Source: Clostridiaceae bacterium
Lineage (GTDB): Bacteria; Bacillota; Clostridia; Peptostreptococcales; Tindalliaceae
Direction: 5' to 3'
DNA: 64,000 nucleotides
NCBI GenBank assembly: GCA_024635995.1
Contig: JAGXHW010000006.1
Span: 1 to 64,000, forward strand
Below are positions 32,718 to 41,523 of this stretch, piece by piece. The translations under genes and the position numbers were made by a program. Positions within the stretch are counted from its first letter, which is position 1, and each line of letters starts with the position of its first letter. The notes beneath the pieces were generated by a model. It ran no database searches. It worked only from the letters and a program-made list of their open reading frames with translations, and was not told where the DNA came from.

Positions 32718-34550
32718 TTGAAAAAACTTATTTCTGAACAAATGGTAGATTACATGGAGCGCCGTGGCGTGGAGTACATTTTCGGCCTTTGCGGTCACAC
32801 CGTCATAGGTCTTTTGGATGCACTCTCCAAAACAGACAAGCTAAAATACATCTCATTCCGAAACGAACAGCTGGCCACCATGGCAGCCGATGGTTATGCC
32901 CGCATTAAGAAAAAAGCAGGGGTTGTCATGTGCCACCTGGGCCCCGGCCTGGCCAACACGGTTACAGGTGTGGCCAACGCATCCTTTGACTCCATACCCA
33001 TGGTGGTCATTGCCGGTGACGTGCCACGGTACTACTACGGCAAGCATCCTCACCAGGAAGTAAACATGCACGCCGATGGTTCCCAGTATGAGATCCTGCG
33101 GCCCATCGTTAAACGAGCCTGGCGTGTGGATGACCCGGAAGCCATGCCGGAAATCCTGGACAAGGCTTTTCGTCTGGCTGAAAGCGGCCGGCCCGGCCCG
33201 GTGTTAATCTCCGTGCCCATGGACGTTTTCTCCGTGGAAATTGAGGAAGATCTTTTTGCCCGTACCTACAAAGACAGCCATGAAACCATCAAGCCGGCTT
33301 TGGCACCATCAGCCGCCAAGGCCATTGCTAAAAAACTGATAGAAGCTGAAAACCCTGTGATTCATGCTGGCGGCGGAGTGCTGCTGGCAGGTGCTTCCCA
33401 GGAACTGGCGGATTTGGTGGACTTTCTGGACATTCCCGTTTCAAGAACCCTCATGGGTCAGGGATGCCTTTCTGACAAACACCCCCTGATGCTGGGACAA
33501 ACTGGCTTTTGGGGCCTTGAATTTACCCATAAGTTTACCGCCAATGCCGATGTAATCTTGGGCCTTGGCACCCGTTTTGCGGAAGCCGACAGCTCCAGCT
33601 GGTACCCAGGGGTTACCTTTGATATGAACAAAACCGAATTTTTACAAATCGACATTGATCCGGCAGAAATTGGCCGTAATTACCCTGTCAGCATCGGTGC
33701 CATTGCCGATCTGAAGGAAGCCTTGGCACAGATCCTGGAAGAAGCAAAGAAACTGAAACCTGAAGGCATTAACAAACCTGAACTTCGTCAAAAGATTAAG
33801 GATAACCGTGATGGGTTTAGAAATGACAACGTGGCCATCGCAGAAGACAGCCACTTTCCCATGACACCACAGCGTATTCTGAAGGATGTAAAAGAAGCCA
33901 TTCCTGAAGACAGCCTCATTTTTACCGACGTTGGCTGGAACAAAAACGGCATGGCCCAACAATTTGACATAACCCTGCCCGGCACCATTCACCACAGTTC
34001 CGGTCTGGCTACCATGGGCTTTGGCGCTTCCGCCCTTATTGGCGGTAAGCTGGCGGCACCGGAAAAAACAGTGCTGACCTTGGTGGGTGACGGCGGTTTT
34101 GGTATTAACCCCAGCACACTGGCCACCGCCGTTGAGCAGAACATCCCTGTTATCTGGATTGTCATGAACAACTCCGCTTTTGGCACCATTGCCGGTCTGG
34201 AGTACGCCAACTACAAAACCAAGTTTGGCACTGTCTTTACCACACCTGACGGAGAACCCTACAGCCCCAACTGGGCAGAAGTAGCAAAGGCCTATGGCGT
34301 TGAATCCATTTATGTAGATTCTGCGGAAGCCTTTAAACCGGCCCTGGAGAAAGCCATGGCAAGCAATAAGCCATTCCTGCTGGACGTGCCCATGGAAAAC
34401 ATACCTGTACCCACACCAGGCTGCTGGAACATCAACGACATTTACACACCCAAAGCCAACATCGAATTGGGTAAAGTACGTAAGAATGAGCAAGGCGAAT
34501 ACGTTGTACCTAGCCATTCCACTTCCCATAAACAGGGCAGCTCAAAATAA
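32718..34550 (+). CDS. Thiamine diphosphate-dependent enzyme (acetolactate synthase-like)
   Basis: The protein is 610 aa with a TTG start after GGGAGGAGG. It has three domains: an N-terminal PYR domain with the ThDP-activating Glu50 in RNEQLATMAADGYAR, a central domain, and a PP domain with the GDG...NN motif (Asp458 in VGDGGFGI, then IVMNN). HPHQEVNMHADGSQYE is a distinctive loop. The family includes carboligases, 2-keto acid decarboxylases and C-C hydrolases such as IolD. Acetolactate synthesis is unlikely because no ilvN or other branched-chain genes are near. A decarboxylase or C-C cleaving role that yields an aldehyde for the ALDH fits best. Confidence 0.8.
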   Translation: MKKLISEQMVDYMERRGVEYIFGLCGHTVIGLLDALSKTDKLKYISFRNEQLATMAADGYARIKKKAGVVMCHLGPGLANTVTGVANASFDSIPMVVIAGDVPRYYYGKHPHQEVNMHADGSQYEILRPIVKRAWRVDDPEAMPEILDKAFRLAESGRPGPVLISVPMDVFSVEIEEDLFARTYKDSHETIKPALAPSAAKAIAKKLIEAENPVIHAGGGVLLAGASQELADLVDFLDIPVSRTLMGQGCLSDKHPLMLGQTGFWGLEFTHKFTANADVILGLGTRFAEADSSSWYPGVTFDMNKTEFLQIDIDPAEIGRNYPVSIGAIADLKEALAQILEEAKKLKPEGINKPELRQKIKDNRDGFRNDNVAIAEDSHFPMTPQRILKDVKEAIPEDSLIFTDVGWNKNGMAQQFDITLPGTIHHSSGLATMGFGASALIGGKLAAPEKTVLTLVGDGGFGINPSTLATAVEQNIPVIWIVMNNSAFGTIAGLEYANYKTKFGTVFTTPDGEPYSPNWAEVAKAYGVESIYVDSAEAFKPALEKAMASNKPFLLDVPMENIPVPTPGCWNINDIYTPKANIELGKVRKNEQGEYVVPSHSTSHKQGSSK

Positions 34551-34593
34551 GTAAGTAAATACAAATAGAAAAGTTTCTAAAAGGAGATAGATT

Positions 34594-35415
34594 ATGCCAC
34601 GAAAATTTTCCCTCGCTTATTTAACGATCCCGGGCACAAGTCCTGTTGACCAGATTCGTATAGCAGCGGAAGCTGGGTATGATTGTGTCAGTCTTCGTCC
34701 CATACCAATGTTTCTGCCCAACGAACCACTTTTTCAACTGGACAAAGAACCTGCTTTGTTTAAGGCAACAAAAAACGCTTTGTCAGAAAACAACATTCAG
34801 CTGATGGACATTGAACTGGCCAGGGTGCAGGAAGATTTGAAGGCGGAAGATTTTGAACCGGCCTTTGCAGCTTGTGCAGAGTTAGGTGCCACTGACGTGC
34901 TTTCCAGTATCTGGACGGATGATAAGGCTTTTGCCCTGAAGAATTTTGAGAAAATTTGTGACCTGGCAGCGAAGCATAAACTGCGTGTCAACCTGGAGTT
35001 TGTCACATTTTCAGCTTTGTATGGGCTGGAAGGTGCTTTGGAAGTGCTTAACACGGTTCAGCGGCCCAATGCCTTCCTGGCAGTGGACACCCTTCACGCC
35101 CACAGATCAGGCGTAACCGCAGAAGACCTGGCCAGGGTGGACCGGTCAACCTTTGGGTTTATCCACCTGTGTGACGCTCCTGGCCGCATTCCCCCTATGG
35201 ACGACCCCGAAATGATTGGAGTCGCCAGAGAGGGACGGCTGTACCCCGGTGAAGGCGGCATCGATATCAAAGGTATGCTGCTGGCCATGCCGGAAAACAA
35301 TATTTCCATTGAACTGCCCAATGCAAAGGAAATGAGTGAACGGGGTGCTTTGGGTCACGCCATACAATGCCTTGTGAAAACCAAACTTTTCATGGCCGAT
35401 AACGGCATTTATTGA
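34594..35415 (+). CDS. Sugar phosphate isomerase/epimerase-like TIM barrel (AP_endonuc_2 fold)
   Basis: The protein is 273 aa with AAGGAG upstream. The xylose-isomerase-like barrel has metal-binding acidic residues in MDIELARV, NLEFVTF, VDTLHAHRSG and SIELPNA. PGEGGIDIKGML is typical of this subgroup. Relatives include 3-dehydroshikimate dehydratases (AsbF/QuiC type), inosose enzymes and hydroxypyruvate isomerases. I recall homologues beside AroE-like genes in proteobacteria. It probably isomerises or dehydrates a cyclic or open-chain hydroxyketo acid; which one is open. Confidence 0.75.
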   Translation: MPRKFSLAYLTIPGTSPVDQIRIAAEAGYDCVSLRPIPMFLPNEPLFQLDKEPALFKATKNALSENNIQLMDIELARVQEDLKAEDFEPAFAACAELGATDVLSSIWTDDKAFALKNFEKICDLAAKHKLRVNLEFVTFSALYGLEGALEVLNTVQRPNAFLAVDTLHAHRSGVTAEDLARVDRSTFGFIHLCDAPGRIPPMDDPEMIGVAREGRLYPGEGGIDIKGMLLAMPENNISIELPNAKEMSERGALGHAIQCLVKTKLFMADNGIY

Positions 35416-35450
35416 AGGCTTTATTAGAAAGGAAAGGATGTGGGCAAACA

Positions 35451-36329
35451 GTGCCTGTTAATATTAACACCAAAATGATTGCCCTCCTGGGCAAACCATT
35501 ATCACAATCTTACGCCGCACGCATGCAAAACGCGGCCTACCGGGCTGCCGGCATCAACATGCTGTATTTCTATTCAGAGGTTGAAAACGATCATTTGCTC
35601 GACGTGCTCAATGGCATTCGGTACATGAGCTTTGCCGGTTGTGCCATTACCAAGCCCAATAAGGTGGAAGTTATGAAATATGTGGATGAAGTTGATCCGC
35701 TGGCAAAAAAAATGAATGCCAGCAACACCCTTGTATTGAAAGACGGAAAATTCATTGCCTACAACACCGATGGCTTAGGCTTTCTCAGGGCTTTTCAGGA
35801 AGATGCGCCTGAACACAACCTGCCGGACACCACCTTCATCACCCTGGGCGCCGGTGGCGCAGGCAGAGCCATTTGCAGTGTGTTAGCTTTCAACGGTGCT
35901 AAGAAAATCTACGTATATGACTTGAACACAGCCACCGCCGATGAACTTGTAAAAGACATCAACGACAATTTTTGCCCCATTGCAGAACGGGTGGACATTG
36001 AAGAAGCTGCTTTCTTAAAGGGAAAAGTGGCAGAATCAAATGTCATTATGAACAACACGGGCCTGGGTATGATTGGCAGTTCCGACAAAACACCTGTCCC
36101 GAAAGATTTTCTAAACCCGGACCAGCTTTGCTTTGACGCCACCTATAATCCGGCGAAAACCAGGTTTTTATTGGAAGCTGAACAGGTTGGCTGTAAAATT
36201 ATGAATGGCCTGGGCATGTCACTGTATCAGGGCGCAGAACAAATTAAGCTTTGGAGTGGACAGGATGCACCCATCGAAGTGATGCGGGAAGAACTCTTTA
36301 CCATCCTTTCTCACAGAGGCGATGTATAA
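35451..36329 (+). CDS. Second shikimate dehydrogenase-like protein
   Basis: The protein is 292 aa from the GTG at 35451, after AGGAAAGGA; a TTG at 35412 would overlap the previous gene. It has the AroE fold with catalytic Lys in AITKPNK and Asp in YNTDGLGF, nucleotide loop GAGGAGRA, and VYDLNT, where an acidic residue suggests NAD preference, unlike the Arg-type NADP site of the biosynthetic AroE at 28146. NGLGMSLYQGAEQIKLWSG ends the fold. Catabolic relatives oxidise shikimate or quinate with NAD. Being in the TRAP cluster favours a catabolic oxidation of a ring hydroxy acid. Confidence 0.8.
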   Translation: MPVNINTKMIALLGKPLSQSYAARMQNAAYRAAGINMLYFYSEVENDHLLDVLNGIRYMSFAGCAITKPNKVEVMKYVDEVDPLAKKMNASNTLVLKDGKFIAYNTDGLGFLRAFQEDAPEHNLPDTTFITLGAGGAGRAICSVLAFNGAKKIYVYDLNTATADELVKDINDNFCPIAERVDIEEAAFLKGKVAESNVIMNNTGLGMIGSSDKTPVPKDFLNPDQLCFDATYNPAKTRFLLEAEQVGCKIMNGLGMSLYQGAEQIKLWSGQDAPIEVMREELFTILSHRGDV

Positions 36330-36377
36330 CACAATCCTGAGAAGGAAAAGACCACCAATGTTGAAAGGAGGCACAAC

Positions 36378-36956
36378 ATGAAAGTGCTTAAATGGGTTGA
36401 TGAGCATTTCGAAGAATCCATCCTCATCATTCTGCTGGCCACCATCTCCACTGTTATGATGGCTCAGATTTTGGCGAGAACATTTGCCAGTTCCATGCCA
36501 TGGCCTGAAGAATTTGCGCGTTACTGCTACATATGGACAGTGTTTCTTTCTTTGGGGTACACCATCAAAAAAGGCAACATGTTGCGGGTCACCATTATTA
36601 TGGACATGCTCCCCCACAAGTTGCGCAGGTCCATGGAAATACTGACCAACATCCTCATGCTTGTGTTGTTTGTCATATTGTTTCGCTATTCAATCACCTA
36701 CACAGGCATCTTAAAGACGACGGGACAAACTTCGCCGGCCATGCAGATTCCCATGTGGATGATGTATATATCCACCATCGTAGGGTTTGGCCTTGCTTCG
36801 ATCCGCATGGTGCAGGAAATCATCAGTAATTTTAAAAACTTTAATAATCCAATTGAAACAACCATTGAGACTACCCTGAAAGAAGCAAGAGAAGAAGTAA
36901 AAATCACCGGTGCAACCATTAAAGATGACACCAGTTTAACAGGAGGTGATGCGTAG
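36378..36956 (+). CDS. dctQ: TRAP transporter small membrane subunit (DctQ type)
   Basis: The protein is 192 aa with GGAGG upstream. Four membrane helices are predicted, with the family motif WPEEFARYCYIWTVFLSLGY around residues 43-62. The C-terminal 45 residues are a charged cytoplasmic tail. The stop overlaps the DctM start. With DctM and DctP it forms a Na+-driven importer for an organic acid. Confidence 0.9.
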   Translation: MKVLKWVDEHFEESILIILLATISTVMMAQILARTFASSMPWPEEFARYCYIWTVFLSLGYTIKKGNMLRVTIIMDMLPHKLRRSMEILTNILMLVLFVILFRYSITYTGILKTTGQTSPAMQIPMWMMYISTIVGFGLASIRMVQEIISNFKNFNNPIETTIETTLKEAREEVKITGATIKDDTSLTGGDA

Positions 36957-38239
36957 TGGCGTTTTGGATTTTTTTAGTGTTTATGGGCAGTTTGGTCTTA
37001 GCCATACCCATCACCATGAGCATGGTCTTGGGAGCCCTGACACCCCTCATGATGGGCGGCACGGGCAGTTCCATCCAGCAATTGATTGCCAACAGTTTTT
37101 CCGGTTCTGACACCACGCCGATTTTAGCAGTGCCCTTGTTTATTCTGGGCGGCGTACTAATGGCCGAAGGGGGTATTTCCCGTAGACTGTTCAACTTTTT
37201 CGCTTATTTCGTCGGAAACCTGCCAGGCGGGTTACCTTGTGCAGTCATCTTGACCTGTCTTTTTTACGGGGCCATCTCCGGGTCTGGTCCGGCCACCACT
37301 GCGGCTGTTGGTTCAATGACCATCCCGTTCCTGGTGGAAATGGGCTATAACAAAACCTGGTCTGCCGGTATGATTGCTACGGCAGGTGGCTTGGGGGTTA
37401 TCATTCCGCCTTCCATCCCCTTTGTTTTGTATTCCCTGGCCACCGGCGTTTCCACCGGCGCGTTGTTCCTGGGCGGTATTTTACCGGGGATCCTCATTGG
37501 CCTCTCCATGATGGTATATGCCGTTGTTTATTGCATTCGCCACGGGGAAGACAAAGAAAAAATTGCCCTTAAGATGACAGAACTACGTTCCCAAGGTTTG
37601 ATTAAACTGTTTCTTGAAAGCTTTTGGGCGTTACTCTCTCCCATCATTGTTTTGGGCGGTATTTACTCCGGTATTGTCACCCCCACAGAAGCAGCCGTTA
37701 TTTCGGTGTTCTATTCACTCTTTGTTTCACTGGTGATTTACAGATCATTTACGTTGAAAAGCATTATTCCCTTCCTGGGAAAAGCCGTGAAAACCTATGC
37801 ACCTTTGACTTTTGTGCTGGCATTCGCCATCGCCTTCGGGCGTGTACTGGCCCTGGCCAAAGCACCGGCTTTGATTGAAAATTTTATACTTAGCAACTTC
37901 AACTCGAGTTTTACAGTCTTAACAGGTATCGTTGTGGTCTTCCTGGTTTTGGGAATGGTCATGGACACCGGGCCAGCCATTGTTATTCTGTCACCGATCC
38001 TGCTTCCTGCAGTTCAGTCCATGGGCGTTAATCCGGTGCATTTTGGGGTTATCATGGTTTGCTGCCTTTCCATCGGTCTGGCAACGCCTCCCTTCGGCCT
38101 TGACTTGTTTGTAGCCGGCACACTGGCAGACACACCACCCATGAATGTGGCAAAAACGGCCATACCATTCATATTGGCTTTTGCCGTTGCATTGTTCATG
38201 ATCACGTATATACCTTGGTTCAGCCTGGTGTTCCTGTAG
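36956..38239 (+). CDS. dctM: TRAP transporter large membrane subunit (DctM type)
   Basis: The protein is 427 aa with a GTG start that overlaps the dctQ stop. About twelve helices are predicted. Characteristic segments are AVPLFILGGVLMAEGGISRR, GSGPATTAAVGSMTIPFLVE, PPSIPFVLY and TPTEAAVISVFYSLF. It is the transport channel of the TRAP system. Confidence 0.93.
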   Translation: MAFWIFLVFMGSLVLAIPITMSMVLGALTPLMMGGTGSSIQQLIANSFSGSDTTPILAVPLFILGGVLMAEGGISRRLFNFFAYFVGNLPGGLPCAVILTCLFYGAISGSGPATTAAVGSMTIPFLVEMGYNKTWSAGMIATAGGLGVIIPPSIPFVLYSLATGVSTGALFLGGILPGILIGLSMMVYAVVYCIRHGEDKEKIALKMTELRSQGLIKLFLESFWALLSPIIVLGGIYSGIVTPTEAAVISVFYSLFVSLVIYRSFTLKSIIPFLGKAVKTYAPLTFVLAFAIAFGRVLALAKAPALIENFILSNFNSSFTVLTGIVVVFLVLGMVMDTGPAIVILSPILLPAVQSMGVNPVHFGVIMVCCLSIGLATPPFGLDLFVAGTLADTPPMNVAKTAIPFILAFAVALFMITYIPWFSLVFL

Positions 38240-38378
38240 AGGCACATTAACTCTGATTCAAGCAAAGTATACCTATCATTAAAGGAGGTTTTGCCATGGC
38301 ATAGGTCTTGTTATCCTGTTGATCAGGTTTCAAGTAATTCAATAATCAAAGTGTTAAAAAACAAAGGAGGAAGTAAAA
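38240..38378 (+). other. Gap with a two-codon ORF and strong ribosome site
   Basis: AAAGGAGG (38281-38288) is followed seven bases later by ATG-GCA-TAG. A CCTG/CAGG hairpin follows at about 38316. A start-stop minimal ORF with a consensus ribosome site may be a remnant or may tune expression of dctP downstream. Confidence 0.35.
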
Positions 38379-39467
38379 ATGAAGAAACTGCTTATTTTAC
38401 TTTTAGTTGTGTCAATGTTATTTGCTGCGTGTGGATCACCAGCTCCTGAAGAACCAGCCGAAGAACCAATGGAAGAGCCATCAGCAGAAGAACCAGCCGA
38501 AGAACCAGCAGCAGAAGGTTTTGCCGCATTGGAACCAGTAGTTTTAATCGGTGCTGACAACTCAGGCGTAGGCGCAGCAGCACAGTTGTATGGTGAATTG
38601 GTTGCCGAGAAGGTATCTGCAATCACCGACGGTCAATTAACCGTTGATTACTTTCCTAACAGCCAGCTTGGTAACGACCAGGAGCTTCAAGGTCAAATGT
38701 TGGCAGGCGACATTGACTTTGTTATCGCACAAACCGCGCAAACCGTTTCATTTGTTCCTGAAGTAGCCATCTTTGACTTACCCATGGTCTTTGCTAAGTA
38801 CAGTGCAGAAGAAATTGACTATGCATTGAACGAAAGTCCTTTCTACGACATGATGAATGAAGCGTATGCAGCAAATAACATGTACATCCTGCATTACCTG
38901 CAAGGCGGTACCTTCCGTGAAACAACCTCAAATGTGGCCATCAATTCAATCGAGGACTTTAATGGCCTGAAAATCAGAACCATGGAAAACCAAAACCACA
39001 TGGCTTTCTGGCAATCACTTGGTGCCTCTCCCACACCACTGCCATGGCCTGAAGTGTATGTATCCCTGCAACAAGGTTTGGTTGACGCCCAGGAAAACGC
39101 CACTGACACCAACGTAGGTGCAAACTTCCAGGAAGTTCAGGATTACCTGATCATGACTCACCACATTCTGTATGCCAACCAATTCCTGATCAACGCAGAA
39201 AAGTTTGACAGCCTGGATCCTATGTATCAGGAAGCTTTAATGACGGCAGTAAAAGAAGCTGCAACTGAAATTGAAGCTGAATTGGCTAACATTAATGATA
39301 CCAACAAAGACATCCTTGTTGAGGGTGGCATGGAACTGGTTGAATTTGAACCAACCTTTGTCGATGAAGTGCTGGAAAAAGCACAGGGTGTTTATGATTC
39401 AGTTGGCGAAGACATTGGACAAGAATATGTTGACGCACTGCTTGACGCACTGGAAAACGCTGAATAA
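38379..39467 (+). CDS. dctP: TRAP transporter substrate-binding lipoprotein (DctP type)
   Basis: The protein is 362 aa. The signal peptide ends in LFAAC, with Cys as the lipidated residue, so the protein is tethered outside the membrane. A 30-residue Pro/Glu/Ala linker of repeated PAEEP units follows. The DctP fold has Arg200 in GLKIRTMEN, the position that usually grips the substrate carboxylate, and QQGLVDAQENATDTN. The ligand is therefore probably a carboxylate. The gene lies apart from dctQM with its own AAAGGAGG site, allowing higher synthesis, and ends the cluster. Confidence 0.93.
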   Translation: MKKLLILLLVVSMLFAACGSPAPEEPAEEPMEEPSAEEPAEEPAAEGFAALEPVVLIGADNSGVGAAAQLYGELVAEKVSAITDGQLTVDYFPNSQLGNDQELQGQMLAGDIDFVIAQTAQTVSFVPEVAIFDLPMVFAKYSAEEIDYALNESPFYDMMNEAYAANNMYILHYLQGGTFRETTSNVAINSIEDFNGLKIRTMENQNHMAFWQSLGASPTPLPWPEVYVSLQQGLVDAQENATDTNVGANFQEVQDYLIMTHHILYANQFLINAEKFDSLDPMYQEALMTAVKEAATEIEAELANINDTNKDILVEGGMELVEFEPTFVDEVLEKAQGVYDSVGEDIGQEYVDALLDALENAE

Positions 39468-39516
39468 AAGAGTGTATAACATTTCAGCAGTAGCATAACC
39501 AGTACCATCTTAAAAA

Positions 39517-39560
39517 AACTGGAGTGGAGATTTTATGGATCTCCACTCCAGTTATATTTT
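39517..39560 (+). terminator. Terminator of the catabolic cluster
   Basis: AACTGGAGTGGAGAT (39517-39531) pairs perfectly with ATCTCCACTCCAGTT (39539-39553), then a T-rich run. Confidence 0.88.
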
Positions 39561-39631
39561 TGTGTAAGGTCACCTGCTTTTACCGGTGTTGATTTTTGCC
39601 TGATATCTACTGATATCTGCACGCCCTGCAC

Positions 39632-39660
39632 TGTTCAACCCACCCGGAATATGTTATACT
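39632..39660 (+). promoter_or_regulatory. Promoter candidate for the pepQ-efp genes
   Basis: The extended -10 TGTTATACT ends at 39660, with a weak TGTTCA about 17 bases upstream. A 10-base direct repeat (TGATATCT) lies at 39601-39620. Confidence 0.45.
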
Positions 39661-39694
39661 TGTAGAGGTAAATAAATCAACAGGAGGGAAACCA

Positions 39695-40762
39695 ATGAAC
39701 CCAAGAATTGAGACAATTCGACAATGGATTTCCCAGGAAAAAGTGGACGCCGTGTTGCTGAACAAACCTGCCAACCGAGCTTACGCAGCAGGTTTTACCG
39801 GATCTGCCGGCACAGTGGTCGTGACACCTGATCAACTGTATATGATCACCGATTTTCGCTATAAAAGCCAGGTGCAGGAGCAGAGCCCTGCCTTTACCTA
39901 CCTGGAAATTGATAAAAACGAAACTGCTATCAAGTATATTAATAACCTTGGTTTCAAGCGTGTGGGAATCGAAGAGGAATTCATCAGTTATTCCCTGGCT
40001 ATGGATTATAAAGAGAAGATTCATGGCATTGAGCTGGTGCCCATGAAAAGCCAGTTGACAAAGATACGTTCCGTGAAGGATGCAGTTGAAGTGGACCATA
40101 TCAGAAAAGCCGCTGCTCTGGCAGATGAAGGCTGGGATATGATTCGGGAAAAGGTTCGGCCCGGGGTGTCTGAGAAGGAACTGGCCCTGGAGCTGGAGTT
40201 TTTTATGCGTAAAAAAGGTGCCGACAACGTAAGTTTTACATTTATTGTAGCTTCCGGCAATCGATCGGCCTTGCCTCATGGCATTGCATCTGATAAACTT
40301 GTTGAGGCTGGCGATTTCGTCGTTTTCGACTATGGCAATGTAATCAATGGTTACTGCTCTGACATGACCCGTACGTTGGTGGTGGGTCAGGCAACTGACC
40401 AGCAAAAAGAAATTTATGACACTGTACTGAAGGCACAAATAGCGTCTCTGGAAGCTGTAAAACCAGGCATCACCGGCGTTGAGCTGGACCTGATTGCACG
40501 AAACATTATCACTGAAGCCGGTTACGCTGAATATTTCGGCCACGGCCTGGGCCATGGTGTGGGCATCGAGATCCACGAACTGCCCCATTTGAATCACCTG
40601 GGTACTGAACCCATGGTACCTGGTAATATCATTACTATCGAACCGGGCATTTACCTGCCGGAACTGGGTGGTGTACGCATAGAGGACCTGGTACTGGTCA
40701 CGGAGGATGGCTACGAAGTATTGTCACATTCCGACAAGGCTTTGGTAGAAATACCTGTTTAA
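39695..40762 (+). CDS. pepQ: Xaa-Pro aminopeptidase/dipeptidase (M24B)
   Basis: The protein is 355 aa. A creatinase-like N-domain (1-125) precedes a pita-bread metallopeptidase with metal ligands in VFDYGNVINGYCSDMTRT, GHGLGHGVGIEIHELPHL, ITIEPGIY and GVRIEDL. It removes residues N-terminal to proline from peptides in the cytoplasm. It is usually upstream of efp in Firmicutes, as here. Aminopeptidase versus dipeptidase cannot be separated by eye. Confidence 0.9.
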   Translation: MNPRIETIRQWISQEKVDAVLLNKPANRAYAAGFTGSAGTVVVTPDQLYMITDFRYKSQVQEQSPAFTYLEIDKNETAIKYINNLGFKRVGIEEEFISYSLAMDYKEKIHGIELVPMKSQLTKIRSVKDAVEVDHIRKAAALADEGWDMIREKVRPGVSEKELALELEFFMRKKGADNVSFTFIVASGNRSALPHGIASDKLVEAGDFVVFDYGNVINGYCSDMTRTLVVGQATDQQKEIYDTVLKAQIASLEAVKPGITGVELDLIARNIITEAGYAEYFGHGLGHGVGIEIHELPHLNHLGTEPMVPGNIITIEPGIYLPELGGVRIEDLVLVTEDGYEVLSHSDKALVEIPV

Positions 40763-40797
40763 CCTGATTTGATCCTAAAAGAGGCGGAGGGAAAAAC

Positions 40798-41355
40798 ATG
40801 ATTTATGCAAGTGATTTTCGAAAGGGCAAAACCTTCCAAAAAGATGGCGAACCCTGTGTGGTGGTTGACTTTCAACACGTAAAGCCTGGTAAAGGAGCCG
40901 CTTTTGTGCGTACCAAGTACAAAAACCTGAAGACCGGTTCCATCCGTGAAGAAGCTTTTAACCCTAACGATAAGTTCGAACTGGCTATTATTGAAACGAA
41001 AGAAATGCAGTTCCTTTACTGTGATAATGACATTTATTATTTCATGGACAATGAAACCTATGAGCAGATACCCATGACGAAAGACATTGTTGAAGACGCC
41101 ATCATCTATCTGAAGGAAAATGACAACGCTACCGTCAAATTCTACCAGGGGAACCCGTTCCAATTGGATGCCCCCAACTTTGTGGAATTAACGGTGACCG
41201 AAACCGAACCTGGCATAAAGGGCGACACCGCTTCCAACGTGACCAAATCGGCCACGGTTGAAACCGGGGCAGTGGTGCATGTACCTCTCTTCGTTAACGA
41301 AGGGGATGTTGTACGCATTGACACCCGCACCGGCGATTATATGTCCAGGGTATAG
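40798..41355 (+). CDS. efp: Elongation factor P
   Basis: The protein is 185 aa, the full family length, with three OB/KOW-like domains. The modification-loop segment is [12 protein letters not shown] near residue 32 and the C-terminal motif is [17 protein letters not shown] relieves ribosome stalling at polyproline. The ATG follows GGCGGAGGG. Confidence 0.96.
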   Translation: MIYASDFRKGKTFQKDGEPCVVVDFQHVKPGKGAAFVRTKYKNLKTGSIREEAFNPNDKFELAIIETKEMQFLYCDNDIYYFMDNETYEQIPMTKDIVEDAIIYLKENDNATVKFYQGNPFQLDAPNFVELTVTETEPGIKGDTASNVTKSATVETGAVVHVPLFVNEGDVVRIDTRTGDYMSRV

Positions 41356-41523
41356 ACAACCTTGTTGATCCTTGGCTGATTAATGCACTAACAACTGAAT
41401 TAACCTAAATGGGGAACACGTGACAAGGTGTGTCCAAAGACACATTTGGGCACCAACCTTTTCACAGATTTCATAGCATTTGAATCTATAAAAACAAAGG
41501 GTGTTAAGAAAAGGAGGCGTAAC

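Noticed and set aside
31233-34550. Sulfoacetaldehyde pathway (SauS plus Xsc)
   Set aside because: The ThDP protein lacks Xsc-like N- and C-terminal segments as I recall them, and no phosphotransacetylase, sulfite exporter or CoA ligase is nearby. It remains a control hypothesis.
32718-34550. Acetolactate synthase for branched-chain synthesis (ilvB)
   Set aside because: No small subunit or other ilv/leu gene adjoins it, and its operon partners are catabolic.
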